DNA from: Qipengyuania sp. HL-TH1
Lineage (GTDB): Bacteria; Pseudomonadota; Alphaproteobacteria; Sphingomonadales; Sphingomonadaceae
Assembly: GCF_036365825.1 (NCBI RefSeq)
Contig: NZ_CP142675.1
Span: 1,178,001-1,242,000, forward strand
DNA: 64,000 nucleotides
Direction: 5' to 3'
Part shown: piece after piece, positions 48,427 through 58,943 of the stretch
Position numbering within the stretch: position 1 is the stretch's first letter
Layout of the letters: each line of letters starts with the position of its first letter
Notes under the pieces: model-generated
Seen by the model: the letters and a program-made list of their open reading frames with translations, nothing else
Database searches by the model: none
Told to the model about the DNA's origin: nothing
Program-made: the position numbers and the translations under genes

Positions 48427-49605
48427 TTAGTCCCGCGGTTCCAGAGTGAGAAAAAGCGTCACCAGAACCGCCAGCGCCAGCACCGCCACTACCGGCAGCG
48501 TAATTCCCAGAACGACCGCGGGGAGCAGGACCAGCGTCAGGATGACCCGATCGGCATAGCTGCGCCGCCAACGCCTCACGCTCAGCCGCTCGCCCAGGTG
48601 CAGCAGGCCGAACAAAACGGCGGGGACGAACAGCCGCAGCCATCCGGTGTCCTCGGCAGACGCGCGGGCGATCAGGATCAGGTACAGCGGATCGAGCAGG
48701 ACGGTCAGCGCCTGCACCAGCATGGGCACGCGCGGGCGTAACTGTCCCGCACTGGCCACGCGGCGGACCACCCCTTCCATCGCGAACAGCAAGGCGGCGA
48801 GCACGGCGAAACCGAATCCCGGCACCGCCCACCCGGTCATCGCCGCCGTCAACGCGACCAGCGCCGCGACCGCCGACCCCAGCGCCAGCGCGCGCGGCAG
48901 CGTTCCGCCCATCGTGTCCTGCGCAAGGCGTGCACCCATGCGCTCGGCAATCGCGAGCCCCGGTGCGGAGAACGGAGCGACATCGGCATGGCCCGCGACC
49001 CAGTTCCGTTCGCGCGTGGCGAGTTCCTCGGGCGTCGGATCGCGCAGCCAGCTGAGCTCGTCGAGCAGGCGCGTTTCGAGCGGGTGCGTGCGGACGCCCG
49101 ATTGCAGCGCGATCCGCAGCAACGCGGAGGGCGTATCGACATCCCCCGGCAGCTGCGCGAGCTGCTCGACCGCAGTACCGCGCACCACCAACGCACCCGC
49201 CCAGGCGAAATGCAGGTCGATACGCTCATAGCCGCGCTGGACCGCCGGATCCGCGGGTAAGACCAGCACGCACGGCTTGGCCAGATGCCGCATCACCGCC
49301 TCCTCATCGGGCAGGACGCCGGGGGCCAGCACGAACAATTCATCGCTTGCGGTGACGAGGCCCGAGAGCTTGCGCGGTTCGCGGATCGCGATGAAACGCG
49401 CACCCGCCGCTTCGGCACGGTGCTGAAGGTCGATGACCTCGCGCCCCACCGTATTGGCGAGGCAGGCGATGGTCTCGCATCCCGCCGCCAGCGCGATGTC
49501 GAGCTGCCGGTCGACGAGGCGCGCACCGGCGAGCATCCGGAACGGGGCCGGCACCCGGCGCGGATCGGCTTGGCTATCGAGCACGGACAGCAGGGCGACG
49601 CGCAC
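48427..49605 (-). CDS. Degenerate nucleotidyltransferase-like protein with C-terminal membrane domain
   Basis: The 392-residue protein has an N-terminal half (about 1-210) with the layout of sugar-nucleotidyltransferases. A strand is followed by PAPFRMLAGARLVDRQLDIA, then CETIACLAN and DELFVLAPGVLPD. The glycine-rich GxGTR nucleotide loop is missing. The C-terminal half has about five membrane helices, but the DGxxAR motif of CDP-alcohol transferases is not visible. The whole recalls nucleotidyltransferase/CDP-alcohol-transferase fusions in degraded form. Function unknown. A hairpin AGGGGC/GCCCCT (49646-49661) lies in its 5' leader. Confidence 0.65.
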   Translation of the reverse strand: MRVALLSVLDSQADPRRVPAPFRMLAGARLVDRQLDIALAAGCETIACLANTVGREVIDLQHRAEAAGARFIAIREPRKLSGLVTASDELFVLAPGVLPDEEAVMRHLAKPCVLVLPADPAVQRGYERIDLHFAWAGALVVRGTAVEQLAQLPGDVDTPSALLRIALQSGVRTHPLETRLLDELSWLRDPTPEELATRERNWVAGHADVAPFSAPGLAIAERMGARLAQDTMGGTLPRALALGSAVAALVALTAAMTGWAVPGFGFAVLAALLFAMEGVVRRVASAGQLRPRVPMLVQALTVLLDPLYLILIARASAEDTGWLRLFVPAVLFGLLHLGERLSVRRWRRSYADRVILTLVLLPAVVLGITLPVVAVLALAVLVTLFLTLEPRD

Positions 49606-49872
49606 GCTAAACTCCCGTTGCGACTGGTGGAACGAACCTGCTTCTAGGGGCGACAGCCCCTCCTCGCCAAGTCGCTCATGCCGGTTTCCCTCAGGCGCGA
49701 ATGACGCTGTGTGTATGGATCAGGCCTGTCCGCCCGAACCGGCCCCTCCCCGCGCGAACGCCTCGCCGATGCGGCAAGGAAAGGTCCAAGGTGATACGCA
49801 ATGGCCACAGCCACACGCCGTTGTGGTTAATTTTGGTTTATGGCCAACACCTTTGGTGGTAGATTTCATGCG

Positions 49873-52497
49873 ATGAGAAAGCGCTCGCTGATCCAGGCCG
49901 TCGACCAGACGACCGATGACACCGCCACGGAAACCGAAGGTTCCGAGGGGGTTGCCCAACCAATTTCGAACGAGACTGAAGAGGTCTTCGAAGAGGAATG
50001 GTATGCGGAGCCCGAACCGGTACGCAGTGTTGCATGGGTGGTCCCGGCGCTTGCCATTCTCGCGATCCTTGGCTGGACCGGTTTCTTTGGCTGGGCTCAT
50101 CAGGCCGAAATTATCGCCGCCCCTGCCCCGGCCGCCTGGACCGGCCTCGTTACGCAGTGGGCAGTCCCGGTGCTGCTTATCGTCTCGCTCTGGCTGCTTG
50201 CCATGCGCAATTCCACCCGCGAGGCACGGCGTTTTTCCGATGTTGCGCAGACGCTGTCGGCGCAATCCGCCGAACTCGAAACGCGCCTCGTCACCGTCAA
50301 CCGCGAGTTGAGCCTGGCGCGGGAATTCCTCGCGACCCAGACCAAGGAACTCGACTATCTCGGACGCACCGCGACCGAGCGTTTGTCCGAACATGCCGAA
50401 CGCCTGCAGGCGCTGGTCGGCGAGAATGGCGAACAGGTCGACGCGATCGCCCGTGTCAGCGTTACTGCGCTGGAAAACATGGATAAACTGCGCGACAACC
50501 TCCCGGTCATCGCCAATTCGGCCAAAGATGTTTCGAACCAGATCGGCGGCGCCGGCCGCGAAGCGCAGAGCCAGCTCGATGAATTGGTCCAGGGTTTCGA
50601 ACGGCTCAACGAATTCGGTTCGGCGAGCGAACGCCAGGTCGGATCGCTGCGCAAGCGGATCGACGAAGCGCTCGAGGCCTTCTCCGCGCAGGCCGACCAG
50701 CTCGGCACGATCACCACGCAGCGCTTTGCCGAACTGCGCGACAACAGCGAAAGCTTTCGCGGCGAACTCGACAGCCGCGAGGTTGCCGCGCTGGCCTCGA
50801 TCCGCGCCCGCTTCGAAACCCTGCGTGACGAGATGGCCGAGGCCGATGCCGTCACCGCCAAGGAACGCGACGCGGCGATGGACAGCCTGCGCGACCGTCT
50901 CGACACCATGCGCCGGGAAACCGCCGAAGCCGCCACTGCGATCCGCGACGGCGAGGCGCATGCCCTGACAGCGTGGCGCAACCAGATCGAGGAGATGCAG
51001 GAACGGCTGCGCGAGGCAATTGGCGAAGTCACACGGATCGACGATGCCGCGCTCGACGCCGCCAATTCGCGGCTCACCGATCTGTTCGGGCAGGCCGAGA
51101 CGGTCGATGCCCGCCTGATCGAGCGCAATCGCCTGTTCACCGAAGAGACTGGCCGCCGGCAGTCCGAATTGTCACAGGCGGAGGAAGCCGCGCATGCGCA
51201 GCTGACCGAGCGTCTTGCGGTGCTCGACGAAGCGATCGCAGAACGCCGCGCGGCGCAGGCTGAACAGCTGGCGCTGATGGCCGCCGAAGGAGACGAGCTG
51301 GGCGAACGGATCGCCGCGCTCGGCCCGATGTTCCAGGCCATATCGGCACAGGGCCGCGAGGCGCGCGTGGAGCTTACCGCGGGCATCGCGGCGCTGACCG
51401 CCAAGCTCGACGAAAGCCGCGGCGCGCTCGACGACACCGATGGCGCGGTCTCCGACCTGACCGATGCCAGCGTCCGCCTGCTCGAGCTTATCCAGGCGAG
51501 CGCCAAGCACAGCCGTGACGATTTGCCCGTGGCGATGGAAGCGAGCGAGGCGCGCCTTGCCGAGATCGAACGCCGGGCGGAAGAGGTCAAAAACCTGCTC
51601 GACCAGGCCAAATCGGCGGGCGAAGCGCTCACCGCGAGCATGGACACCGCCGACCTGCGCAGCCGCGAGGCGATGGCCGGGGTCGAGGACTTCCATACGC
51701 GTTTCGGCGACACTTCCGCCTCGCAGGTCGAAGGGATCGAGCGCCTGCGCGGTAGCCTCGCCGAGCTGGGCGAAGAAAGCGCTGCCATCTCGGCACGCGC
51801 ACAGGGCGAATTGCGCGATGCGATCGGTGCGCTGGAAACAAGTGCGCGCGAGGCGCTCGCCGCAATCGAGACCGAACAGGCCGAACGGATCGCCCATATC
51901 GCCAGCAAGGTCGGCGAACAAAGCGCCCAGGCCATTGACGAGGCGCTACGCGAGCACACCGTGGAAGCGATCAGCTCGCTCGATCTGGCCACCGAGCGCT
52001 CGGCCGAGGCCGGCCGCGAAGTCATGCGCCAGCTGCGCGACCAGCTGGCCAAGGTCAACGAGCTGACCGGCAATCTGGAAAACCGCATCTCGCATGCGCG
52101 CGAGCGCGCGACCGAGGATGTCGACAACGATTTCTCGCGCCGGGTCGCGCTGATTACCGAGAGCCTCAATTCGAACGCCATCGACATCGCCAAGGTGCTG
52201 TCGACCGAGGTCACCGATACCGCCTGGGCCAGCTATCTGCGCGGCGACCGCGGTATCTTCACCCGGCGCGCGGTGCGGCTGCTCGACAATACCGAAGCGC
52301 GCGAAATTGCCGAACTCTACGACGCCGACCACGATTTCCGCGAGCATGTCAGCCGCTATATTCACGATTTCGAGGCGATGCTGCGGACCATGCTGTCGAC
52401 CCGCGATGGCAATGCGGTCAGCGTTACGCTGCTCAGCAGCGATATGGGCAAGCTCTATGTGGTGCTCGCACAGGCGCTCGAACGCCTGCGGCAGTAA
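49873..52497 (+). CDS. Long membrane-anchored coiled-coil protein (TipN-like architecture)
   Basis: The 874-residue protein has an acidic N-terminal segment and two membrane helices (about 52-75 and 86-110). A very long cytoplasmic coiled coil fills most of 115-760, and a conserved-looking globular C-terminus (about 770-874, DVDNDFSRRVALITESL onward) ends it. Size and layout match TipN, the Caulobacter new-pole marker, but homology is inferred from architecture only. The ATG at 49840 would add 11 residues. Its stop abuts that of the convergent DUF1467 gene. Confidence 0.75.
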   Translation: MRKRSLIQAVDQTTDDTATETEGSEGVAQPISNETEEVFEEEWYAEPEPVRSVAWVVPALAILAILGWTGFFGWAHQAEIIAAPAPAAWTGLVTQWAVPVLLIVSLWLLAMRNSTREARRFSDVAQTLSAQSAELETRLVTVNRELSLAREFLATQTKELDYLGRTATERLSEHAERLQALVGENGEQVDAIARVSVTALENMDKLRDNLPVIANSAKDVSNQIGGAGREAQSQLDELVQGFERLNEFGSASERQVGSLRKRIDEALEAFSAQADQLGTITTQRFAELRDNSESFRGELDSREVAALASIRARFETLRDEMAEADAVTAKERDAAMDSLRDRLDTMRRETAEAATAIRDGEAHALTAWRNQIEEMQERLREAIGEVTRIDDAALDAANSRLTDLFGQAETVDARLIERNRLFTEETGRRQSELSQAEEAAHAQLTERLAVLDEAIAERRAAQAEQLALMAAEGDELGERIAALGPMFQAISAQGREARVELTAGIAALTAKLDESRGALDDTDGAVSDLTDASVRLLELIQASAKHSRDDLPVAMEASEARLAEIERRAEEVKNLLDQAKSAGEALTASMDTADLRSREAMAGVEDFHTRFGDTSASQVEGIERLRGSLAELGEESAAISARAQGELRDAIGALETSAREALAAIETEQAERIAHIASKVGEQSAQAIDEALREHTVEAISSLDLATERSAEAGREVMRQLRDQLAKVNELTGNLENRISHARERATEDVDNDFSRRVALITESLNSNAIDIAKVLSTEVTDTAWASYLRGDRGIFTRRAVRLLDNTEAREIAELYDADHDFREHVSRYIHDFEAMLRTMLSTRDGNAVSVTLLSSDMGKLYVVLAQALERLRQ

Positions 52498-52770
52498 TCA
52501 CTCGAAGGACGGCCCCCAGACGGCAAGGTCGTCGATTGTGATCCAGCCATTGATATAGTTGAGCACATAGGCGGCGGTGACGATGGCCGCGAGGATCGCC
52601 GCGCGTCCGAGCAGCCGCCACCCGCGAAATTCGACCGGAGCGCTGTCGGCCTGGCCGGGGATCTTCGCCACCCCCGCCTCGTCATGCGTGCGTACGCCGA
52701 AGGGCAGCAGCACGAAGGCGCTGAAGACGAAGAACAGGAAATAGATCGCGACTATGCTGGTCCATTGCAT
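52498..52770 (-). CDS. DUF1467 family membrane protein
   Basis: Small membrane protein of 90 residues with two helices (about 5-25 and 54-74) separated by a loop containing PFGVRTHDEAG, the family hallmark. Function unknown. It lies 11 bp after rnj, the same place as in many alphaproteobacteria. Confidence 0.88.
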   Translation of the reverse strand: MQWTSIVAIYFLFFVFSAFVLLPFGVRTHDEAGVAKIPGQADSAPVEFRGWRLLGRAAILAAIVTAAYVLNYINGWITIDDLAVWGPSFE

Positions 52771-52781
52771 CGACCGGTCTC

Positions 52782-54427
<1,646 letters not shown>

Positions 54428-54431
<4 letters not shown>

Positions 54432-55201
54432 GCTGCACGCTCCGCAAGTATGGCGAGTCCGTCGAGAGTCAGGTCGGAATCGACCGCATCGAACAGCTCG
54501 GTATGTTCGTCGAACAGGATCGCCAGCCCGCCGGTGGCGACCACTTTGACGGGCCGCCCGATTTCCTTCTTCATCCGTGCAATCAGGCCTTCGATAAGAC
54601 CGACATAGCCCCAGAACACGCCGATCAGCATCTGGTCTTCAGTATTGCGCCCGATGACGCTGTCGCTGGCCGGCTTCTCGATCGCGATGCGCGGCAGCTT
54701 GGCGGTGTTCCCGACCAGCGCGTCGAGCGAGAGGTTGATCCCGGGCGCGATGATCCCGCCCTTGTAGGCGCCGGTGAAATCCACCGCGTCGAAGGTGGTG
54801 GCGGTGCCGAAATCGATGACGATCAGGTCGCCGTCATACTTCCGGTGCGCGGCGATCGTGTTGAGCGCGCGGTCGGCGCCGAGCGAACTGGGCTGTTCGA
54901 TGTCGAGCTCGAAGCCCCAGTCGGCCGCGCCCTGCCCTGCGATGAGCGGCGTGATGCCGAGATACTTATCGGACAGGACGGTGAGGTTGTGGACCGCGCG
55001 CGGAACGACCGAACCGATGATGACCTGGTCGATATCGCCGCTGCTGAACCCCTGGAACTCGGCCAGTTGCAGCAGCCAGACCGCATATTCATCGCCCGTC
55101 CGGCGCGGGTCCGAAGCGATCCGCCAGCGGGCCTTGATCTCGCGTCCATCGATCAGGGCGAAGACCACATTGGTGTTTCCGACATCGGCGGCGAGCAGCA
55201 T
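54428..55201 (-). CDS. coaX: Type III pantothenate kinase
   Basis: First step of coenzyme A synthesis, phosphorylating pantothenate. The 257-residue protein has the ASKHA-fold motifs [13 protein letters not shown] (Asp6), [11 protein letters not shown] and [12 protein letters not shown] (Asp near 129), and [11 protein letters not shown]. Type III kinases require a monovalent cation and are not inhibited by CoA. It sits between birA and rnj. Confidence 0.96.
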
Positions 55202-55204
55202 GGC

Positions 55205-55927
55205 TCAACTTTCCTCGTTCTGGAGCATAACGTCACCTGCATGGATGACACGGGTCGAACCATCCGCCAAGCGCAGCGAGAGCGCCCCGTCGGGTGTAAG
55301 CCCGCCGAACGCGCCTTCGATCCGCTCCTCGCCCGGCGGCTGCACCACCAGCGGCGTACCAAGCGGATGGGCGACGCTTTCCCAGCGCCGCGCAAGCGGT
55401 TCGAGGCCATAGGTCCGCCACCGGTCGAGCTCGCGCGCGAAAGCGGCCGCCAGCGAATGGGCGAACATATCGCGATCGGGAGCGGGTCCGTAATCGGCCA
55501 GCGACGCAGTCTTGCGATCGGGCAGATCGGGAGCCGCCGCCAGGTTCACGCCCATGCCGACGATGATGGCATCGCCTTCGCGCTCGAGCAGGATGCCCGA
55601 TAATTTGGCGCCATCGAGCATCAGATCGTTGGGCCATTTGAGTCGCAGCTTCGCGGGCTCCGCCAGCAGCGCGGCCACCGCCTCATAGGCCGCCACGGCT
55701 GCGACGAGCGCAAGCGTGGCCGGGCTCGGATCGCGCGGTGACATGCGCACCAGCGTCGATCCCATGAAATTTCCGGTGCTGTCGAACCAGTTACGCGCCT
55801 GCCGCCCGCGTCCGGCGGACTGCCGGTCGGCAACCAGCCAGTGGCCTTCCGGCACGGCCTCGCCGGCGCGCACTTGCGCGGCGAGGTCCGAATTGGTCGA
55901 GCCGGTTTCGGCGACGAACCGGATCAC
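55205..55927 (-). CDS. birA: Biotin-[acetyl-CoA-carboxylase] ligase
   Basis: Attaches biotin to the carboxyl-carrier protein. The 240-residue protein is ligase-only, without the DNA-binding domain of E. coli BirA. It has ETGSTNSDL, the biotin/ATP loop ADRQSAGRGRQARNW, and LRLKWPNDLMLDGAKLSGIL. A GTG at 55927 overlaps the nuoN stop (GTGA) and gives the normal N-terminus; the frame is open to 55966. Placement after nuoN is the usual alphaproteobacterial arrangement. Confidence 0.94.
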   Translation of the reverse strand: MIRFVAETGSTNSDLAAQVRAGEAVPEGHWLVADRQSAGRGRQARNWFDSTGNFMGSTLVRMSPRDPSPATLALVAAVAAYEAVAALLAEPAKLRLKWPNDLMLDGAKLSGILLEREGDAIIVGMGVNLAAAPDLPDRKTASLADYGPAPDRDMFAHSLAAAFARELDRWRTYGLEPLARRWESVAHPLGTPLVVQPPGEERIEGAFGGLTPDGALSLRLADGSTRVIHAGDVMLQNEES

Positions 55928-57387
55928 GCAGCCGCGATGAACGAGGCGGCGGCCTGGGCGGTCCATTCACCCAGCGGAATGGTCAGCAGATAGCCGAGCG
56001 GCGAGAGGATCGCCACGCACAGTCCCAGCACCACCCAATGGCTCAGCGGGCTTTTGCTCTCGACCGCGCGCGTGGGCTCATCGAAGAACATCACCTTGAT
56101 GAACTTGAGGTAGTAGAACGCCCCGATCACGCTGGCAGCGATCCCGATTGCGGCCAGCGCGACCAGATCGGCCTGCACCGCTGCCTGGAAGACCACGAAC
56201 TTGCCCCAGAAGCCGAACAGCGGCGGGATGCCGGCAAGACTGAACATCATCACGAGCAGCGACCAGGCCAATGCCGGACGCATGGTCGACAGGCCGGCGA
56301 TGTCCGCGAAGGTCTCGAGATTCTGGCCTTTGGGATCGCGCAGCATCAGCAGCGCGGTAAAGCTGCCGACGGTCATCGCGACATAGATCGCGAGATAGGT
56401 CAGCACGCTCGCCACACCCGCAGGGGTGGCTGCGCCCAGGCCGATCAGGATGAAGCCGACATTGTTGATCGAGGAATAGGCGAGCAAACGCTTGAGGTTC
56501 TGCTGCCCGATCGCGCCAAGTGCGCCGACCACGACCGAGGCGAGCGCCGCGAAGATCACGATCTGGCGCCAGCTGTCGACCTCGCCCGCAAACGGGTCCA
56601 TCGCGATGCGCACCAGCATGCCCATCGCCGCGACCTTGGGGGCCGTGGCGAAGAAGGCGGTGACCGGCGTGGGCGCGCCTTCATAGACGTCGGGCGTCCA
56701 CATGTGGAACGGCACGGCGCTGACCTTGAAGGCGAGGCCCGCGAGCACGAAGACCACGCCGAACAGCGCACCGGTCGAGAAATCGGTTTCGAACGCGGCG
56801 CGGATACCGTCGTAATTGGTCGAGCCGGTAAAGCCGTAGACCAGGCTCACGCCGTAAAGGATGATCCCCGAAGCCAGCGCGCCGAGCACGAAATACTTGA
56901 GGCCCGCTTCGCTCGATCGGCCGTCCTGACGCAGGAAGCTGGCCAGCACGTAGCTCGACAGGCTCGACATCTCGAGACCGATATAGAGCGTCATCAGATC
57001 GGTGGCGGACACCATCATGCCCATCCCGACCGCGTTGAAGATCATCAGCACCGGGTATTCGGCGCGGTAACTGCCCGTCTGCGCGAAAAAGCGCGGGGTG
57101 ACCACCAGGACGGCAGCCGAGGCAAGATAGATCAGGATCTTGGCGAAACTGCCGAAGGCATCCGCGCGGTAGAGATCGCCGAAGGCGCGGCCGGCGACTT
57201 CACCGGTGGCGCGATCGAACAGGCTCATGCTGAAGAGCGCCGCACCGATGAGCGCGGCAACCGTGACGATGGTCAGCAGGCGCGCGGACCGCGTGCCGGT
57301 CCAGGCGGCCACCAGCAGCATGACCAGCCCGGTGAGCGACAGGCCGACTTCGGCGCCGGTGAGATAAAGCGAGGTGGCGTAGGACAT
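55924..57387 (-). CDS. nuoN: NADH-quinone oxidoreductase subunit N
   Basis: Antiporter-like membrane subunit of complex I. The 487-residue protein has about 14 helices, with the conserved Glu of MTLYIGLEMSSLSSYVL and charged Lys helices later in the chain. It is the last nuo gene and starts in the nuoM stop (1 bp overlap). Confidence 0.96.
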   Translation of the reverse strand: MSYATSLYLTGAEVGLSLTGLVMLLVAAWTGTRSARLLTIVTVAALIGAALFSMSLFDRATGEVAGRAFGDLYRADAFGSFAKILIYLASAAVLVVTPRFFAQTGSYRAEYPVLMIFNAVGMGMMVSATDLMTLYIGLEMSSLSSYVLASFLRQDGRSSEAGLKYFVLGALASGIILYGVSLVYGFTGSTNYDGIRAAFETDFSTGALFGVVFVLAGLAFKVSAVPFHMWTPDVYEGAPTPVTAFFATAPKVAAMGMLVRIAMDPFAGEVDSWRQIVIFAALASVVVGALGAIGQQNLKRLLAYSSINNVGFILIGLGAATPAGVASVLTYLAIYVAMTVGSFTALLMLRDPKGQNLETFADIAGLSTMRPALAWSLLVMMFSLAGIPPLFGFWGKFVVFQAAVQADLVALAAIGIAASVIGAFYYLKFIKVMFFDEPTRAVESKSPLSHWVVLGLCVAILSPLGYLLTIPLGEWTAQAAASFIAAA

Positions 57388-58943
57388 CAGTGCGCTCCCT
57401 CCTCACCATGGCTTTCGCCATGGGTCGCCGCGACATAGTTCGCATTGTGCTCGCGCGGCGTACCGACGACGTTATCGGCGTCGAAATCGGGTGCGGCGCG
57501 CGCCACGCGCGCCTCGAGAGCGGCAATATCCTGACGCATGGGGGCTAGGAAGCTTTCCGGATAGACGCCCATCCACAGCACGGCGGCTGCGATCGGCGCG
57601 AGCATGGCCCATTCGCGGGCGTTGAGGTCGGGCATGCGCGCGGCGTCTTCGTTGACCTGAAGCCCGAAGACGACGCGGCGGTAGAGATACAGCATGTAGG
57701 CGGCACCCAGGATGATCCCGGTAGTGCACACCAGCGTGACCAGCGTGGAGACCTTGTAGAGGCCCGCCAGCGCGAGGAATTCGCCGACGAAGTTGCTGGT
57801 GCCCGGCAGGCCGATCGAGGCCATCGTGAACAGCAGGAAGAACAGCGCATAGCGCGGCATATTGATCGCCAGGCCGCCATAGCGTGCAATCTCGCGCGTA
57901 TGCAGCCGGTCGTAGATGACGCCGACGCACAGGAACAGCGCGCCCGAGACCAGCCCGTGGCCCAGCATGACCATCACCGCGCCCTCGATGCCCTGCGCGT
58001 TGAACGCGAAGATGCCCGCGGTCACGATCGCCATATGCGCGACCGAGGAATAGGCGATCAGCTTCTTCATGTCGCTCTGCACCAGCGCAACGAGCGAGGT
58101 GTAGATCACCGCGATCATCGACAGCACGAAGACGAACCAGGTAAACTGCGCGCTGGCTTCGGGGAACATCGGCAGGCTGAAACGGATGAAACCGTAGCCG
58201 CCGAGCTTGAGCAGCACGCCCGCGAGGATGACCGACCCGGCGGTCGGCGCCTGCACGTGGGCATCGGGCAGCCAGGTGTGCACCGGCCACATCGGCATCT
58301 TGACCGCGAAGCTGGCAAAGAAGGCCAGCCACAGCCAGGTTTGCGCCTGCGGGGCGAAATCGTAGTTCAGCAGCGTCGGGATGTCGGTCGTGCCCGCTTC
58401 GTTCACCATCCACATCATCGCGATCAGCATCAGCACCGAGCCGAGCAGCGTGTAGAGGAAGAACTTATACGACGCGTAGATACGGTTATCGCCGCCCCAT
58501 ACGCCGATGATCAGATACATCGGGATCAGGCCGGCTTCGAAGAAGATGTAAAACAGGAACATGTCCTGCGCGGCAAACACGCCGATCATCAGCACTTCCA
58601 TGAACAGGAAAGCGCTCATGTACTCGCCCACGCGCTTGGTGATCGAATCCCAGCTCGCGAGGATGCAAATCGGCATCAGGAACACGCTGAGCATGATCAG
58701 CATCAGTGCGATCCCGTCGATCCCCAGCGCATAGCTGAAGCCCGCGAAAATCTCCGCGCGCTCAGTGAACTGCCATTGCGCGCCGCCGATATCGTAATTG
58801 AGCCACAGCAACACGCCGAGCGCGAGATCGATCAGCGTGGCCACCAGTGCGACCATGCGCGCGGTGTGCGCCCCGAGGAATAGGCAGGCAATTGCGCCGG
58901 CCAGCGGCACGGCGAGCATCAGCGAAAGGATGGGAAACTCCAT
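57387..58943 (-). CDS. nuoM: NADH-quinone oxidoreductase subunit M
   Basis: Antiporter-like proton-pumping subunit of 518 residues. It has the essential Glu in FYIFFEAGLIPMYLIIG and the Lys/His helix in WLPDAHVQAPTAGSVIL. The C-terminus ends in a charged His/Glu tail. It is coupled by 1 bp overlaps to nuoL and nuoN. Confidence 0.97.
   Translation of the reverse strand: MEFPILSLMLAVPLAGAIACLFLGAHTARMVALVATLIDLALGVLLWLNYDIGGAQWQFTERAEIFAGFSYALGIDGIALMLIMLSVFLMPICILASWDSITKRVGEYMSAFLFMEVLMIGVFAAQDMFLFYIFFEAGLIPMYLIIGVWGGDNRIYASYKFFLYTLLGSVLMLIAMMWMVNEAGTTDIPTLLNYDFAPQAQTWLWLAFFASFAVKMPMWPVHTWLPDAHVQAPTAGSVILAGVLLKLGGYGFIRFSLPMFPEASAQFTWFVFVLSMIAVIYTSLVALVQSDMKKLIAYSSVAHMAIVTAGIFAFNAQGIEGAVMVMLGHGLVSGALFLCVGVIYDRLHTREIARYGGLAINMPRYALFFLLFTMASIGLPGTSNFVGEFLALAGLYKVSTLVTLVCTTGIILGAAYMLYLYRRVVFGLQVNEDAARMPDLNAREWAMLAPIAAAVLWMGVYPESFLAPMRQDIAALEARVARAAPDFDADNVVGTPREHNANYVAATHGESHGEEGAH

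Noticed and set aside
49811..49834. Terminator-like CCACA/TGTGG hairpin followed by TTAATTTT before the coiled-coil gene
   Set aside because: The stem is only 5 bp and lies just before the possible start at 49840; it is too weak to call without transcript data.
50355..52214. 619-codon Ser/Arg-rich minus-strand open frame
   Set aside because: Antisense of the coiled-coil gene; the Ser/Arg bias is what repeated Glu/Ala codons give when read backwards.
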